From a virus: 31,856 bases of DNA. Positions within the stretch are counted from its first letter, which is position 1; every line of letters starts with the position of its first letter. Position numbers and translations under genes: made by a program. Positions 1 through 7,224 of the stretch are shown piece by piece. Location: positions 1 through 31,856 of the IMG/VR virus record IMGVR_UViG_3300030109_000701; one strand, 5' to 3'. The notes beneath the pieces are model-generated. The model was given only the letters and a program-made list of their open reading frames with translations, searched no databases and was not told the DNA's origin.

Positions 1-37
1 TCTGGGAATTGCCTTCAACGTCCATAACATCTCCCAT
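1..37 (-). CDS. Possible 5' end of another leftward gene, cut by the window edge
   Basis: The minus strand is open from an ATG at 37 (MGDVMDVEGNSQ...) to the window edge. An in-frame ATG at 25 has GGGAG five bases upstream and is the better start. An ATG at 30 in another frame is also open, so the reading frame is not settled. It lies just beyond the terminator of the methyltransferase operon, so it would need its own promoter or read-through. Too little is visible to name a product. Confidence 0.3.
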   Translation of the reverse strand, partial: MGDVMDVEGNSQ

Positions 38-71
38 AATAAAGAAAGGGCTCAACAAGTGTCAAGCCCTT
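38..71 (-). terminator. Rho-independent terminator of the leftward methyltransferase operon
   Basis: On the minus-strand transcript, bases 71-61 (AAGGGCUUGAC) pair with 56-46 (GUUGAGCCCUU) to give an 11-bp stem with two G-U wobbles and a four-base ACUU loop. A U-rich run (UUUCUUUAUU) follows directly. The wobbles and the trailing U tract both point to leftward termination. It lies about 160 bases past the stop of the MT-A70 gene. Confidence 0.7.
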
Positions 72-94
72 AAAGGTCACCGTGTCGGAAATCT

Positions 95-199
95 TTAGCT
101 AATAAACAAACTAAAAACGCTATAACTCCAGCCCTTTTTGCAGATGTTTTTCTTATGAAGGCACACCGTCTGCTGGCACCTTCCGGGTATTATGCTCAT
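95..199 (-). CDS. Possible 34-aa cysteine-containing small ORF
   Basis: An ATG at 199 opens a 34-codon frame ending in TAA. The peptide starts MSIIPGRCQQTVCLHKK and has three cysteines and many lysines. GGGAG lies nine bases before the start, a rather long spacing. The frame overlaps a GC-rich stretch that can fold into hairpins, so this DNA may work as RNA rather than as a gene. It sits between the MT-A70 stop and the operon terminator, so it would be the last cistron. I do not recognise the peptide. Confidence 0.22.
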   Translation of the reverse strand: MSIIPGRCQQTVCLHKKNICKKGWSYSVFSLFIS

Positions 200-219
200 A
201 GGGGTAAGCTCCCGCCCGG
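157..219 (-). other. GC-rich hairpin region after the MT-A70 gene
   Basis: Two stems can form on the minus-strand RNA. GAAGGUGC (183-176) pairs with GUGUGCCUUC (164-157 arm) over 8 bp with two G-U wobbles, and CCGGG (219-215) pairs with CCCGG (187-183). They share base 183, so they may compete or stack. The GC content is well above the neighbouring DNA. The wobbles favour the leftward transcript. It could be a 3'-end processing or stability element, or a small structured RNA. I could not match it to a known riboswitch or tRNA. Confidence 0.3.
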
Positions 220-227
220 CACGGTCA

Positions 228-785
228 TCATATTATTTCGTTGCCCCAACTATCCCAACCCTCTACTGTTTCTCTTGCGAATAATTCTATTCTAGGAAGG
301 TCTCCACATAAACTAACAATTCTCTCTCTTATCTCTGGCGGCTTCTTGGAGTGTTTATCTCTTGGCTCTTGTATTATCTGTTTTACATTCTTTGCTTCTC
401 TCCAATATTTACCTTTCAGCCCCAATAAACAAAACTCCGCATTTTGGTTCGTATAGAAGCCCATTCCAGAATAAGGCTTGGAAAAATCTTTTGTCATCTT
501 CACCCAAACAAAGCCCATAGTTTTATATTGAAATCCCCAATGTTTTATTACTTCAAAACCATAATCCAACAGACTCGAAGTACACCAAAGAAAGAGCATA
601 GCGTTTTCTTCAGCTATATCTTCTACAGACATATCACAAATGTCCTCTAGTGGCATAGTTGGATAATGTTTATCCGCGCCACCAGCACCATTAGGGTTCT
701 TATACCCAGCTCCGTTTCTTTTATCATTATATGTCCAGGGCGGATCAGCATAGATTATGTTGTATTTTTTATTTGGAAAAGTCAT
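228..785 (-). CDS. MT-A70 family DNA N6-adenine methyltransferase
   Basis: This 185-aa protein should transfer a methyl group from S-adenosylmethionine to the N6 of adenine in DNA. The catalytic DPPW motif is at residues 14-17, and LFLWCTSS and the later HSKKP and IELFAR segments are typical of the compact phage MT-A70 type. No target-recognition domain is obvious beyond the core. The ATG at 785 lies one base after the stop of the upstream methylase, so the two are co-translated. It is the last of three methyltransferase genes in a row and has no restriction partner here. The likely role is shielding phage DNA from host nucleases. The family call is firm; the target site is unknown. Confidence 0.9.
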   Translation of the reverse strand: MTFPNKKYNIIYADPPWTYNDKRNGAGYKNPNGAGGADKHYPTMPLEDICDMSVEDIAEENAMLFLWCTSSLLDYGFEVIKHWGFQYKTMGFVWVKMTKDFSKPYSGMGFYTNQNAEFCLLGLKGKYWREAKNVKQIIQEPRDKHSKKPPEIRERIVSLCGDLPRIELFARETVEGWDSWGNEII

Positions 786-786
786 T

Positions 787-1614
787 TCATTGTTCTTTAT
801 TTAAACGCCCCCTTGTTAAATCAATATAATCTTGATTTAACTCAATAAGTATAGCGTTTCTATTATGTTTATTAGCAACTAAGGCCGTAGTCCCAGCTCC
901 CCCAAAAGGATCCAAAACTGTACCCCCTTCCGGGCAACCAGCTAACACACACGGCTCTATTAAATCCATAGGAAAAGTTGCAAAGTGTGCGCCTTTAAAT
1001 GCTTTAGTAGTTACCGTCCATACAGAGCGTCTGTTTCGTTTAAAATTTCCGTCTTTTGAATATCGTTTAGTTCTTTTAATACCAGCATTTGTGTTGTCTC
1101 GGATAATGTTGCCAACATTTTCGTAGGTATCAGCCCATTTACGTTCATCTTTTCCAACGCAATCTTCTTTAACTGCTTCGTTATCGTAGTAATACTTAGG
1201 ACTCTTACTTAATAAGAAAATATATTCATGTGCTTTTGTGCAACGATCTTTAACACTTTCAGGTGTGCAATTCGGTTTATGCCAGATGATGTCTTGTCTT
1301 AAAATCCATGAATCTTTCTGTAAAGCCATTGCTACCTTAAAAGGAATACACCCTAATTGCTTGTTCGGTAAAAAACTATCACCCAAGTTAAGCCAAACTG
1401 TTCCATCATCTCGCAACACTCGTTTTACCTCTCTAAACACTTGTACTAAGTTCTCTACAAATTCTTCTGGTGTATTTTCTAGACCAAGTTGGCCTTCTTC
1501 TTCATAATTTCTGAGGCCCCAGTAGGGAGGAGAGGTAATACAAGTATTAATTGATTGATCTTCTAAATCTTTAAGTCTAGCTAAACAATTCCCGTGTAAT
1601 ATCTCTACACTCAT
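787..1614 (-). CDS. DNA methyltransferase of the N4-cytosine/N6-adenine (N6_N4_Mtase) family
   Basis: From the chosen start this is a 275-aa protein. The catalytic motif TSPPYWGLR is at residues 28-36 and the SAM-binding motif DPFGGAGTT at 235-243, an order (IV before I) typical of beta-class enzymes. SPPY rather than NPPY or DPPW is most often seen in cytosine-N4 methylases, but some such enzymes modify adenine, so the base is not settled. I chose the ATG at 1614 because it overlaps the upstream TGA as ATGA, has AGGA upstream, and starts MSVEILHGNCL, which fits the family; an upstream start at 1656 would run 45 bases into the previous gene. The basic stretch at 178-200 may be part of target recognition. 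Confidence 0.88.
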   Translation of the reverse strand: MSVEILHGNCLARLKDLEDQSINTCITSPPYWGLRNYEEEGQLGLENTPEEFVENLVQVFREVKRVLRDDGTVWLNLGDSFLPNKQLGCIPFKVAMALQKDSWILRQDIIWHKPNCTPESVKDRCTKAHEYIFLLSKSPKYYYDNEAVKEDCVGKDERKWADTYENVGNIIRDNTNAGIKRTKRYSKDGNFKRNRRSVWTVTTKAFKGAHFATFPMDLIEPCVLAGCPEGGTVLDPFGGAGTTALVANKHNRNAILIELNQDYIDLTRGRLNKEQ

Positions 1615-3674
1615 TCCATTCCTTTCAATATATGTGCGATAACTTCTATCGTCCACCCGTTACCCAACATCTTGTATCTTTGTGTGTTGCTAACGTGGTT
1701 CGTGTAGTTGTCCGGGACTGTTTGAAGTCTTTCACATTCTAAAGGGGTTAATTTACGCCAATGTAAATTTTCTACATCTTCTGTTATTTTTGGACTATCT
1801 GACCTAGCAAGAACTGTTGGTGATTTACCATTAGTTTCGTACACTCTTCGTTGTCTTTCATTATCTTTTAATTCTTCTCTTGAAATATCAAAAGCTTTGT
1901 TGGGTTTTTTAGAGGTACCAACGTTTGTCCTATCTGCAAAAGAAGCAGTTAGTGCATGACTCTTTCCTTCTTCATGAAATACTCTGTCTTGCATGTAAGG
2001 TTGTTTCCCACTAGCTTTCTTACTTGGATTGATTTGATTAGGTTTAGTTGAAACCACTATACTATCTTTCTGCACGGTAGTTAAAGCATTTGATTTATCG
2101 TCGTCCCTTGTCTCTAGTTGTTGAGTCCATGAATCATCGTCGCTTACTTGTCGACCTCTTAATGCTCCGCCCTTAACTCCGTCAGGTAATCTTTCTATCT
2201 CCAAAATATGAGACTTGGTTAAAGAAGTAGTTAGCGTATTCATTTTGCCGTCTTCTCTTGGTACCATTTCTTTTCCACCTCTTGGTGACCAATCCTTCCC
2301 GGTCCTTTGTCGGTGTTCCTTCCTTATTCGTTTACTTTCCTCAGTCCTTTGTTCAGTTAAAGCCCTAACCATTACTTTAGGTTCTCTGTGTCCACCTTGA
2401 CAGGTAGTCAACGTAGGTGATTTACCATCTTCTGAGTAAACTCTTTTTAAACTATCGTGACCTTTTATGTCTACCGCCGTCCCAACTCTTTTAGGTCTAG
2501 TCTCAATCAATTGTTCTTTATTACTAGCCGTAATGGTAGGAGACTTGCCTTCTTCTGAGTAAACTCTTTGCGTGCTTTCATACACACCATCTCTGTAAAT
2601 AAACTCCATGATCTGAGCATCAAAAGAATCATCTTTAATATCAAGAACTTCTTTTAATTTAAACCAAATGTCATCACTAGGTATTGCAAAGCTACTGTCC
2701 GTTCTAAACCAATGTTCTACTTTAGTAATAGGTAGATCCGTTTCTTCAGCGATTTGCTTATTGGTCTTTTTAACATTAGCTTTTGCTTCTCTTAACAATT
2801 GTTGTAGCTTTTCTAGGTCTACTTCGTGTTTCCTAACTTTAACTTCTTCAACAGCCATACCTACTTTAATAGGTTTCATTGGAACTAAAGTCATGCCGTT
2901 GTTCCCAGCACCTTTGTACATAGTCGCAGTCATACATAGAGACTTCTCGTCAGGCATTTTAAGATGTCTGCGATTACGTTCTGTGTGCTTGACTGGTTTA
3001 TGTTGCTCAATGTAGCTGCCGTCCGTTGGTTCTTTATGATAACCAGCAATGACCGTACCGATCTTTTCTGAATCTTCATTGTAAAAGTAGCCTTTACCTC
3101 TTTTAGCGTTAAGCACTCTATCTACTTTAGCTTCTGATATATCGTACTTCTCATCAGGTTCGGTTTCTAAAATATCTCTAAGCACAATACCTCTATCTTC
3201 AGGTTGTTCTACTCCGGGTATATTAGTCCAGTAGTATCTCAATCTGTTTTGTGCGCTAACTAAAGCACTATTTATTAAGATAGGTTCTACTCCAACTTGT
3301 TCTGAGATGACATCTAAGAATTCTTTCTTCATCTTTACGTTCTCTAAAAGAAAGTATTTAGGCTTCACCTCTTTTAAGATCCTGACAAACTCAAAGAACA
3401 ACGCTGAACGTGGGTCATCAAAAGCCAATTGATTGCCTGCAAAAGAAAATCCTTGGCATGGAGATCCTGCAAGTACAAGATCTATGTTTGGGTAGTCCTC
3501 TCCTTTAACATTACAAACATCTCCTATTTGGATAATGTCTGGATAGTTAGCTGAAGAGACTTGAATAGCGTATTTGTCTATTTCAGAAGCATAATATTTG
3601 TCGACCTTAATTCCTAGACGGTCAAGAGCAAGTCGACCACAACTCATTCCGTCAAATAAACTTAATATATTCAT
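1611..3674 (-). CDS. DNA (cytosine-5) methyltransferase with an expanded multi-module target-recognition region
   Basis: This 687-aa enzyme should methylate C5 of cytosine. Motif I FDGMSCG starts at residue 7, the catalytic PCQ is at 72-74, ENV at 111-113, QNR at 142-144, and the C-terminal motifs (RKLTPLECERLQ, then MLGNGW) are after residue 640. A typical phage enzyme is 300-450 aa; here about 450 residues lie between motif VIII and motif IX. That insert holds a helix-turn-helix-like segment (about 300-345, with NKQIAEETDLP) and repeats of an RVYxExGKSPTLT-type motif at about 370, 411, 473, 523, 564 and 610, plus a weaker one near 245. Similar motifs occur in target-recognition domains of related enzymes, so this one may recognise several sites. 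It is the first gene of the methylase trio. Confidence 0.9.
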   Translation of the reverse strand: MNILSLFDGMSCGRLALDRLGIKVDKYYASEIDKYAIQVSSANYPDIIQIGDVCNVKGEDYPNIDLVLAGSPCQGFSFAGNQLAFDDPRSALFFEFVRILKEVKPKYFLLENVKMKKEFLDVISEQVGVEPILINSALVSAQNRLRYYWTNIPGVEQPEDRGIVLRDILETEPDEKYDISEAKVDRVLNAKRGKGYFYNEDSEKIGTVIAGYHKEPTDGSYIEQHKPVKHTERNRRHLKMPDEKSLCMTATMYKGAGNNGMTLVPMKPIKVGMAVEEVKVRKHEVDLEKLQQLLREAKANVKKTNKQIAEETDLPITKVEHWFRTDSSFAIPSDDIWFKLKEVLDIKDDSFDAQIMEFIYRDGVYESTQRVYSEEGKSPTITASNKEQLIETRPKRVGTAVDIKGHDSLKRVYSEDGKSPTLTTCQGGHREPKVMVRALTEQRTEESKRIRKEHRQRTGKDWSPRGGKEMVPREDGKMNTLTTSLTKSHILEIERLPDGVKGGALRGRQVSDDDSWTQQLETRDDDKSNALTTVQKDSIVVSTKPNQINPSKKASGKQPYMQDRVFHEEGKSHALTASFADRTNVGTSKKPNKAFDISREELKDNERQRRVYETNGKSPTVLARSDSPKITEDVENLHWRKLTPLECERLQTVPDNYTNHVSNTQRYKMLGNGWTIEVIAHILKGME

Positions 3675-3753
3675 AATTATGTTAAGTGTATCACGATATA
3701 TACGACAGATACAATAAAAGTTACATTAACAGCAATTAAAATAAGCTCGGTTT

Positions 3754-3900
3754 TCAGCCTTGCCCCCTGTATCTTTTTCTGGTCCCCTTCATTTTAGAGT
3801 TCCGGGACTGACCTTGCGTGGTCTTTTTGGATTTTTTCTTGGACTCATCATAAGAGGTTCCGCGTTTGTCGCGTAAACTTCTCGGTGGACTCTTCCTCAT
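3754..3900 (-). CDS. Small basic protein, 48 aa, unknown function
   Basis: The ATG at 3900 opens a 48-codon frame starting MRKSPPRSLRDKRGTSYDES and ending with TRKRYRGQG before TGA. About a third of the residues are Lys or Arg. It fills most of an otherwise empty 294-base gap between the methylases and the 63-aa gene. The RKRYRGQG tail resembles tails of small marine-phage proteins I recall, but I cannot name a family. There is no good ribosome binding site. A direct repeat lies immediately upstream. It may bind nucleic acid, judged only from its charge. Confidence 0.6.
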   Translation of the reverse strand: MRKSPPRSLRDKRGTSYDESKKKSKKTTQGQSRNSKMKGTRKRYRGQG

Positions 3901-3902
3901 AG

Positions 3903-3938
3903 ATATTACTTATGATATACTATACATATTACTTATGA
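3903..3938. repeat. 13-bp direct repeat, possible operator
   Basis: ATATTACTTATGA occurs perfectly at 3903-3915 and again at 3926-3938, a 23-base period close to two helical turns. The sequence between is AT-rich (TATACTATAC) and could hold a -10 box. The pair lies right upstream of the 48-aa gene on the minus strand and downstream of the 63-aa gene, where a promoter for the methylase genes would be useful. I saw no third copy in the window. Confidence 0.45.
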
Positions 3939-3968
3939 ATAACCTTTTTGCCCAGATCCGTTTTATAC

Positions 3969-4160
3969 TTACCGTGACGTTTCCGATATTTTGCGTCGCA
4001 ATCCTTCAGTATAGTTCAACAATCGTTCTGTAACTTCACTAGCAATTCTTGAATACCTAGGTCCTTCGATCCAGGCTTCATTAACGTGTGGAGTAGAAGG
4101 ATCGTCAGCTTTGAACTGGCCTTCTGTTGTGCGCGCTCTTTTTCTAGTTGTTTTCGACAT
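3969..4160 (-). CDS. Conserved small hypothetical phage protein, 63 aa
   Basis: The protein begins MSKTTRKRARTTEGQFKADD and continues with DPSTPHVNEAW, a pattern (basic head, then a short acidic DDPSTP-NEAW core) that I recall from other marine phage small proteins with no known role. There is no membrane segment. The ATG at 4160 lies inside the end of the nuclease gene (17-base overlap), so the two are probably translated together. The basic N-terminus could contact DNA or RNA, but this is only inference. Confidence 0.65.
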   Translation of the reverse strand: MSKTTRKRARTTEGQFKADDPSTPHVNEAWIEGPRYSRIASEVTERLLNYTEGLRRKISETSR

Positions 4161-4566
4161 ATAGTCCTCTCTTAATTAATTGCTCTCTATTCTTACGATG
4201 TTCTGCAATTATTTCTTCTTTACTTTGTCCATAATAGGCTACTGCATGGTTTTCATCAACCATCTTCACATTGATATTTACCCCATCAATAATAACTTCA
4301 CCTAACACTCTGCCAAACTTACCTCTAGAGTCTTTAAGTTTTGTTTGAATGACTATTTGTTTTCCACAATCTACGGCCTCTTTTAAGAAAGCCGTAGCCA
4401 ACTTTCCTCTAGCCTTCTCATCAAGATTACGAGTCCGTGACTCGGGAGTATCAATACCATATAAACGAACGCGAGACTTATAAAGAATATCAAAGCCAAG
4501 ATCCAACACAACGTCGACAGTATCTCCATCAACAACTCTTTCCACCTTACAAGCGTATTCATACAT
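4144..4566 (-). CDS. Staphylococcal-nuclease-like (thermonuclease family) endonuclease
   Basis: This 140-aa protein matches the SNase fold: VVDGDTVDVVLDLG at 11-24 (Asp13 and Asp15), RLYGIDTPE at 34-42 carrying the Arg34, Asp39 and Glu42 equivalents of the SNase active site, and GKFGR with Arg86 matching SNase Arg87. All the catalytic positions I can place are kept, so it should cut DNA or RNA with calcium. There is no signal peptide, so it would act in the cytoplasm or leave the cell at lysis. It lies in the leftward, presumed early block, which fits host DNA breakdown or nucleotide scavenging. The ATG at 4566 is 14 bases after the previous stop. Confidence 0.88.
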   Translation of the reverse strand: MYEYACKVERVVDGDTVDVVLDLGFDILYKSRVRLYGIDTPESRTRNLDEKARGKLATAFLKEAVDCGKQIVIQTKLKDSRGKFGRVLGEVIIDGVNINVKMVDENHAVAYYGQSKEEIIAEHRKNREQLIKRGLYVENN

Positions 4567-4580
4567 TTATTTATAACTCC

Positions 4581-4949
4581 TTAATCTAACAAAGGATTTT
4601 TGTTTTCTTCTTTAATAATGTCAAGTTGGTCTTGTAAGTAACCTATTTCTTTTTGTAGGGAAATAATTTTTTTACCCGACTCATTTGATGTTTCGGCAAT
4701 AACTTTTAACGAAGGATTAATACCTTCATCAATACTTTTATTAATGTACTCAACAGATGTTTCAATAGATGCAAACCGTTCTTCAATTGCTTGTTGAGCG
4801 TCTTCAGTATCTCCAATACCACCGATTTCTGCTTCTAAATTTTCAAGTCTATTTATGTAAGTAGCCCCGGTATAACCAAAACCAGCTAACGTGCCTACAA
4901 TGGACACTAATGCTATTAGTTGTGTTGTTTTGTTTTCAAACCATTCCAT
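4581..4949 (-). CDS. Membrane-anchored coiled-coil protein, unknown function
   Basis: From the ATG at 4949 (AGGAG five bases upstream) this is 122 aa; a GTG two codons earlier overlaps that binding site and is less likely. Residues about 9-30 (TQLIALVSIVGTLAGFGYTG) form one transmembrane helix, followed by a heptad-rich, charged helix (LENLEAEIGGI ... ISLQKEIGYLQDQLDIIKEE) to the C-terminus. The layout is an inner-membrane anchor with a long coiled coil, as in i-spanins or other envelope proteins. It directly follows the two exported proteins and may work with them. It is far from the endolysin, which argues mildly against a spanin. Confidence 0.72.
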   Translation of the reverse strand: MEWFENKTTQLIALVSIVGTLAGFGYTGATYINRLENLEAEIGGIGDTEDAQQAIEERFASIETSVEYINKSIDEGINPSLKVIAETSNESGKKIISLQKEIGYLQDQLDIIKEENKNPLLD

Positions 4950-4971
4950 TTTCACTCCTAATTAATAAGTA

Positions 4972-7224
4972 TTATAACTCTGGCTGTAAGTTTATCATGT
5001 CTCCAAGGCTATTCAAATTGACTTTAGCCAATTGATAAAAGGCCTCAGTATTATCAGACATAACAGAATCAGCATATATAGCTCTAGGTTCGTACCAAGT
5101 ATCTTGCGTAGGTAATTGTATTTCTCTGTACGCATCAAACCCTACGACGTAACCTAGATAAGCTACTAAAGTTGATTGGTCTCCATATTCTCCTGTTTCT
5201 TGTTGTTCCGTTTCAGCTTGTTCTTGTTGTGCTTCTATGTTTTGGGCTACTATTTGTTCAGCTATTTGATCTGCTTCACTAGCTGTCATAACTCCTGATA
5301 CTGCTGTATCTATTTCACCTTGCATGTCTTGAACTTGAACATCTGCCATAGCTACTTGAGGTGTACCGTCAACATCGGGCAAAACATTTATTGTTACTGT
5401 TGTTCCCCCAGATGTGCCTGTATCTGAACTCATAGACAATATTTGTTGTGTTTGTGCAGAAGCAGAAGCGAATTGGTCGGATAAACTAGGAGAACTTGTT
5501 GTACTTACGCCCCCAGTTGATGACATAGATGCACCAGATGAACTGCTTGTAACCGTAGAAACATTAGATCCTCCACTAGACCCCCCAGAGTATATTGAAC
5601 TATTTCCCCCTACAGAATTTGCACTAGAAGAATAACTATTTCTAGCTGTTTGCATTGTCCCGGCAACAACATCTAAAGCAGATATTCTTACTGAACTTCT
5701 TTGTTCTCCTACTTCTTCTTCGTTTTCGGCGAAGACTTCTTCGATTTCGTTTTCGGACTCGATTTCTTCTTCGGTGCTTTCTTCGGCTTCGGCAATGCGT
5801 TCTTCACGACTTTCTGTAATCTCGAAGACTTCATCATCTTCTTGAATTTCGTCCATCGTTTCTTCAAACCACTCTTCCAAGTCTTCAATAGACTCGAACT
5901 CTTCAATCCTTTCTTCTTCATTTTCTAGTTCCTCTCTAATTATTGTTTCAAATTCAAATATATCTATAAGTTCATCGGTTCTAATTATATCTAAAACAGC
6001 CAACGGCTCATCAATACGTTCAAATATTACATACTCTTCTTCAATTATATTAAAATCAGGAAGTGGATCAACATCGCCGATATTATATTCTTCAAATAAC
6101 ATTTCTTCTTCCTCCCACCCAAATATGTCATCACCACCAAAAGTTATTAATATTTCTTCATATTCTTCTTCATACCCAACGTAGTTAAACTCTTCAAATG
6201 GCTCTTCAAACCACTCTTCTTCTATGTAGTAATCGTCATAGTTTGTTTCTTCTCCATAACCATAATCAAATTCTTCTTCAATGTAATAGGCTACTGAAGC
6301 TTCTTGTGTATAACCCGCACAAAACGGAGCATACTGTGGATCTTCATTACATTGTTGGTCATCGTAAGCTTCCCAATATAAAGGACATGAGGTGCTGTGC
6401 AACGAATCTAATCCACATTGTTGAGCTAAATATGCAGCAGCGTACCCAGAACAACTTGAACTATTTAAAGGGTCGCTACAGTCGACTGCATTACCTGAAC
6501 CTTCTCCATATAAACTGCCACCATTTTCTAACAATGTATTAAATGAAGTATTATTAAAATTAGTATTTACACATGTGCCAGCAACATTAGTTGTACCTGT
6601 GCTACATTCATCGTGAAAAAGGTACGTATATATCTCTGTCGCGCTTCCTTGTTCTCCTATTAATACGTCATGGTTAGTTATATTCAACCCACCATATCTA
6701 TATTCAAACGTATCATTAGTCCAAAGTATAACTTCAAAACTATTGTCAGTATTATTACGGCCATACTCTTTCATGTTGTACCAACCAAAAACAGACTTAT
6801 CAGTAAAATTTTTAGCTAACATTTTTGAACCGTTATCTCTAATTAAGTCAGTCCAAAAAGGATATAAAGTATAAGTGGTATGAGGTAATGGATCAGGTGT
6901 GTAGTCACCACAATAGTTATTATAATTTACATTTCCTGTTCCTAAACCAAAATGAAGACACCCATTAGTGGCCATTCTTGCAGATGTAAAATCTTCTCCG
7001 TATAAAGTAAAAGTAAAATCTAAATTAAAAGCCCCTGCTAATTGGTCATCGCCAGTATTAAAATTAGTTGTCCCGGTAAGATTAGTTAAATTAAAAAGAT
7101 CTTGATTAGCTTCGTATATATACTCAGCTTTTAGTTGATTAACCCCTAATGCAAATAGCCCTGATAAAAGTAAACTACTTATAAAACACCATATATTAGC
7201 TTTAGTAGTTATTAAACTCTTCAT
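4972..7224 (-). CDS. Large exported protein: nidogen-like head, Cys repeats, very acidic middle, Ser/Gly-rich linker
   Basis: This 750-aa protein has a signal peptide or anchor at about 11-33 (hydrophobic, then VNQLKAEY). Residues 60-195 look like an extracellular nidogen-type (NIDO) beta domain: LDFTFTLYGEDFTSARMATN, then LYPFWTDL, then FEVILWTNDTFEYRYGGL and an IGEQG end. Three tandem ~21-aa repeats with Cys at 249/258, 270/280 and 292/302 and GYxxAY/QQC signatures follow, consistent with disulphides outside the cytoplasm. Residues 315-510 are dominated by Glu and Asp, 525-605 by Ser, Gly and Thr. A distinct C-terminal part (690-750, WYEPRAIYADSV) closes it. I recall similar C-termini in other marine viruses, of unknown function. 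It could be a cell-surface or periplasmic factor. The start overlaps the upstream gene by 23 bases. Confidence 0.78.
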   Translation of the reverse strand: MKSLITTKANIWCFISSLLLSGLFALGVNQLKAEYIYEANQDLFNLTNLTGTTNFNTGDDQLAGAFNLDFTFTLYGEDFTSARMATNGCLHFGLGTGNVNYNNYCGDYTPDPLPHTTYTLYPFWTDLIRDNGSKMLAKNFTDKSVFGWYNMKEYGRNNTDNSFEVILWTNDTFEYRYGGLNITNHDVLIGEQGSATEIYTYLFHDECSTGTTNVAGTCVNTNFNNTSFNTLLENGGSLYGEGSGNAVDCSDPLNSSSCSGYAAAYLAQQCGLDSLHSTSCPLYWEAYDDQQCNEDPQYAPFCAGYTQEASVAYYIEEEFDYGYGEETNYDDYYIEEEWFEEPFEEFNYVGYEEEYEEILITFGGDDIFGWEEEEMLFEEYNIGDVDPLPDFNIIEEEYVIFERIDEPLAVLDIIRTDELIDIFEFETIIREELENEEERIEEFESIEDLEEWFEETMDEIQEDDEVFEITESREERIAEAEESTEEEIESENEIEEVFAENEEEVGEQRSSVRISALDVVAGTMQTARNSYSSSANSVGGNSSIYSGGSSGGSNVSTVTSSSSGASMSSTGGVSTTSSPSLSDQFASASAQTQQILSMSSDTGTSGGTTVTINVLPDVDGTPQVAMADVQVQDMQGEIDTAVSGVMTASEADQIAEQIVAQNIEAQQEQAETEQQETGEYGDQSTLVAYLGYVVGFDAYREIQLPTQDTWYEPRAIYADSVMSDNTEAFYQLAKVNLNSLGDMINLQPEL

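Noticed and set aside
1-227. tRNA or known riboswitch
   Set aside because: I could not form a cloverleaf with an acceptor stem and T-loop, and no conserved riboswitch core was recognised.
228-3674. Restriction-modification system
   Set aside because: No endonuclease of restriction type is adjacent; the only nuclease nearby is a general SNase-like enzyme.
5709-5921. Lysine-rich 70-aa minus-strand frame
   Set aside because: It is a shifted reading of the GAA/GAG-rich acidic stretch of the 750-aa protein, so the lysines follow from base composition.
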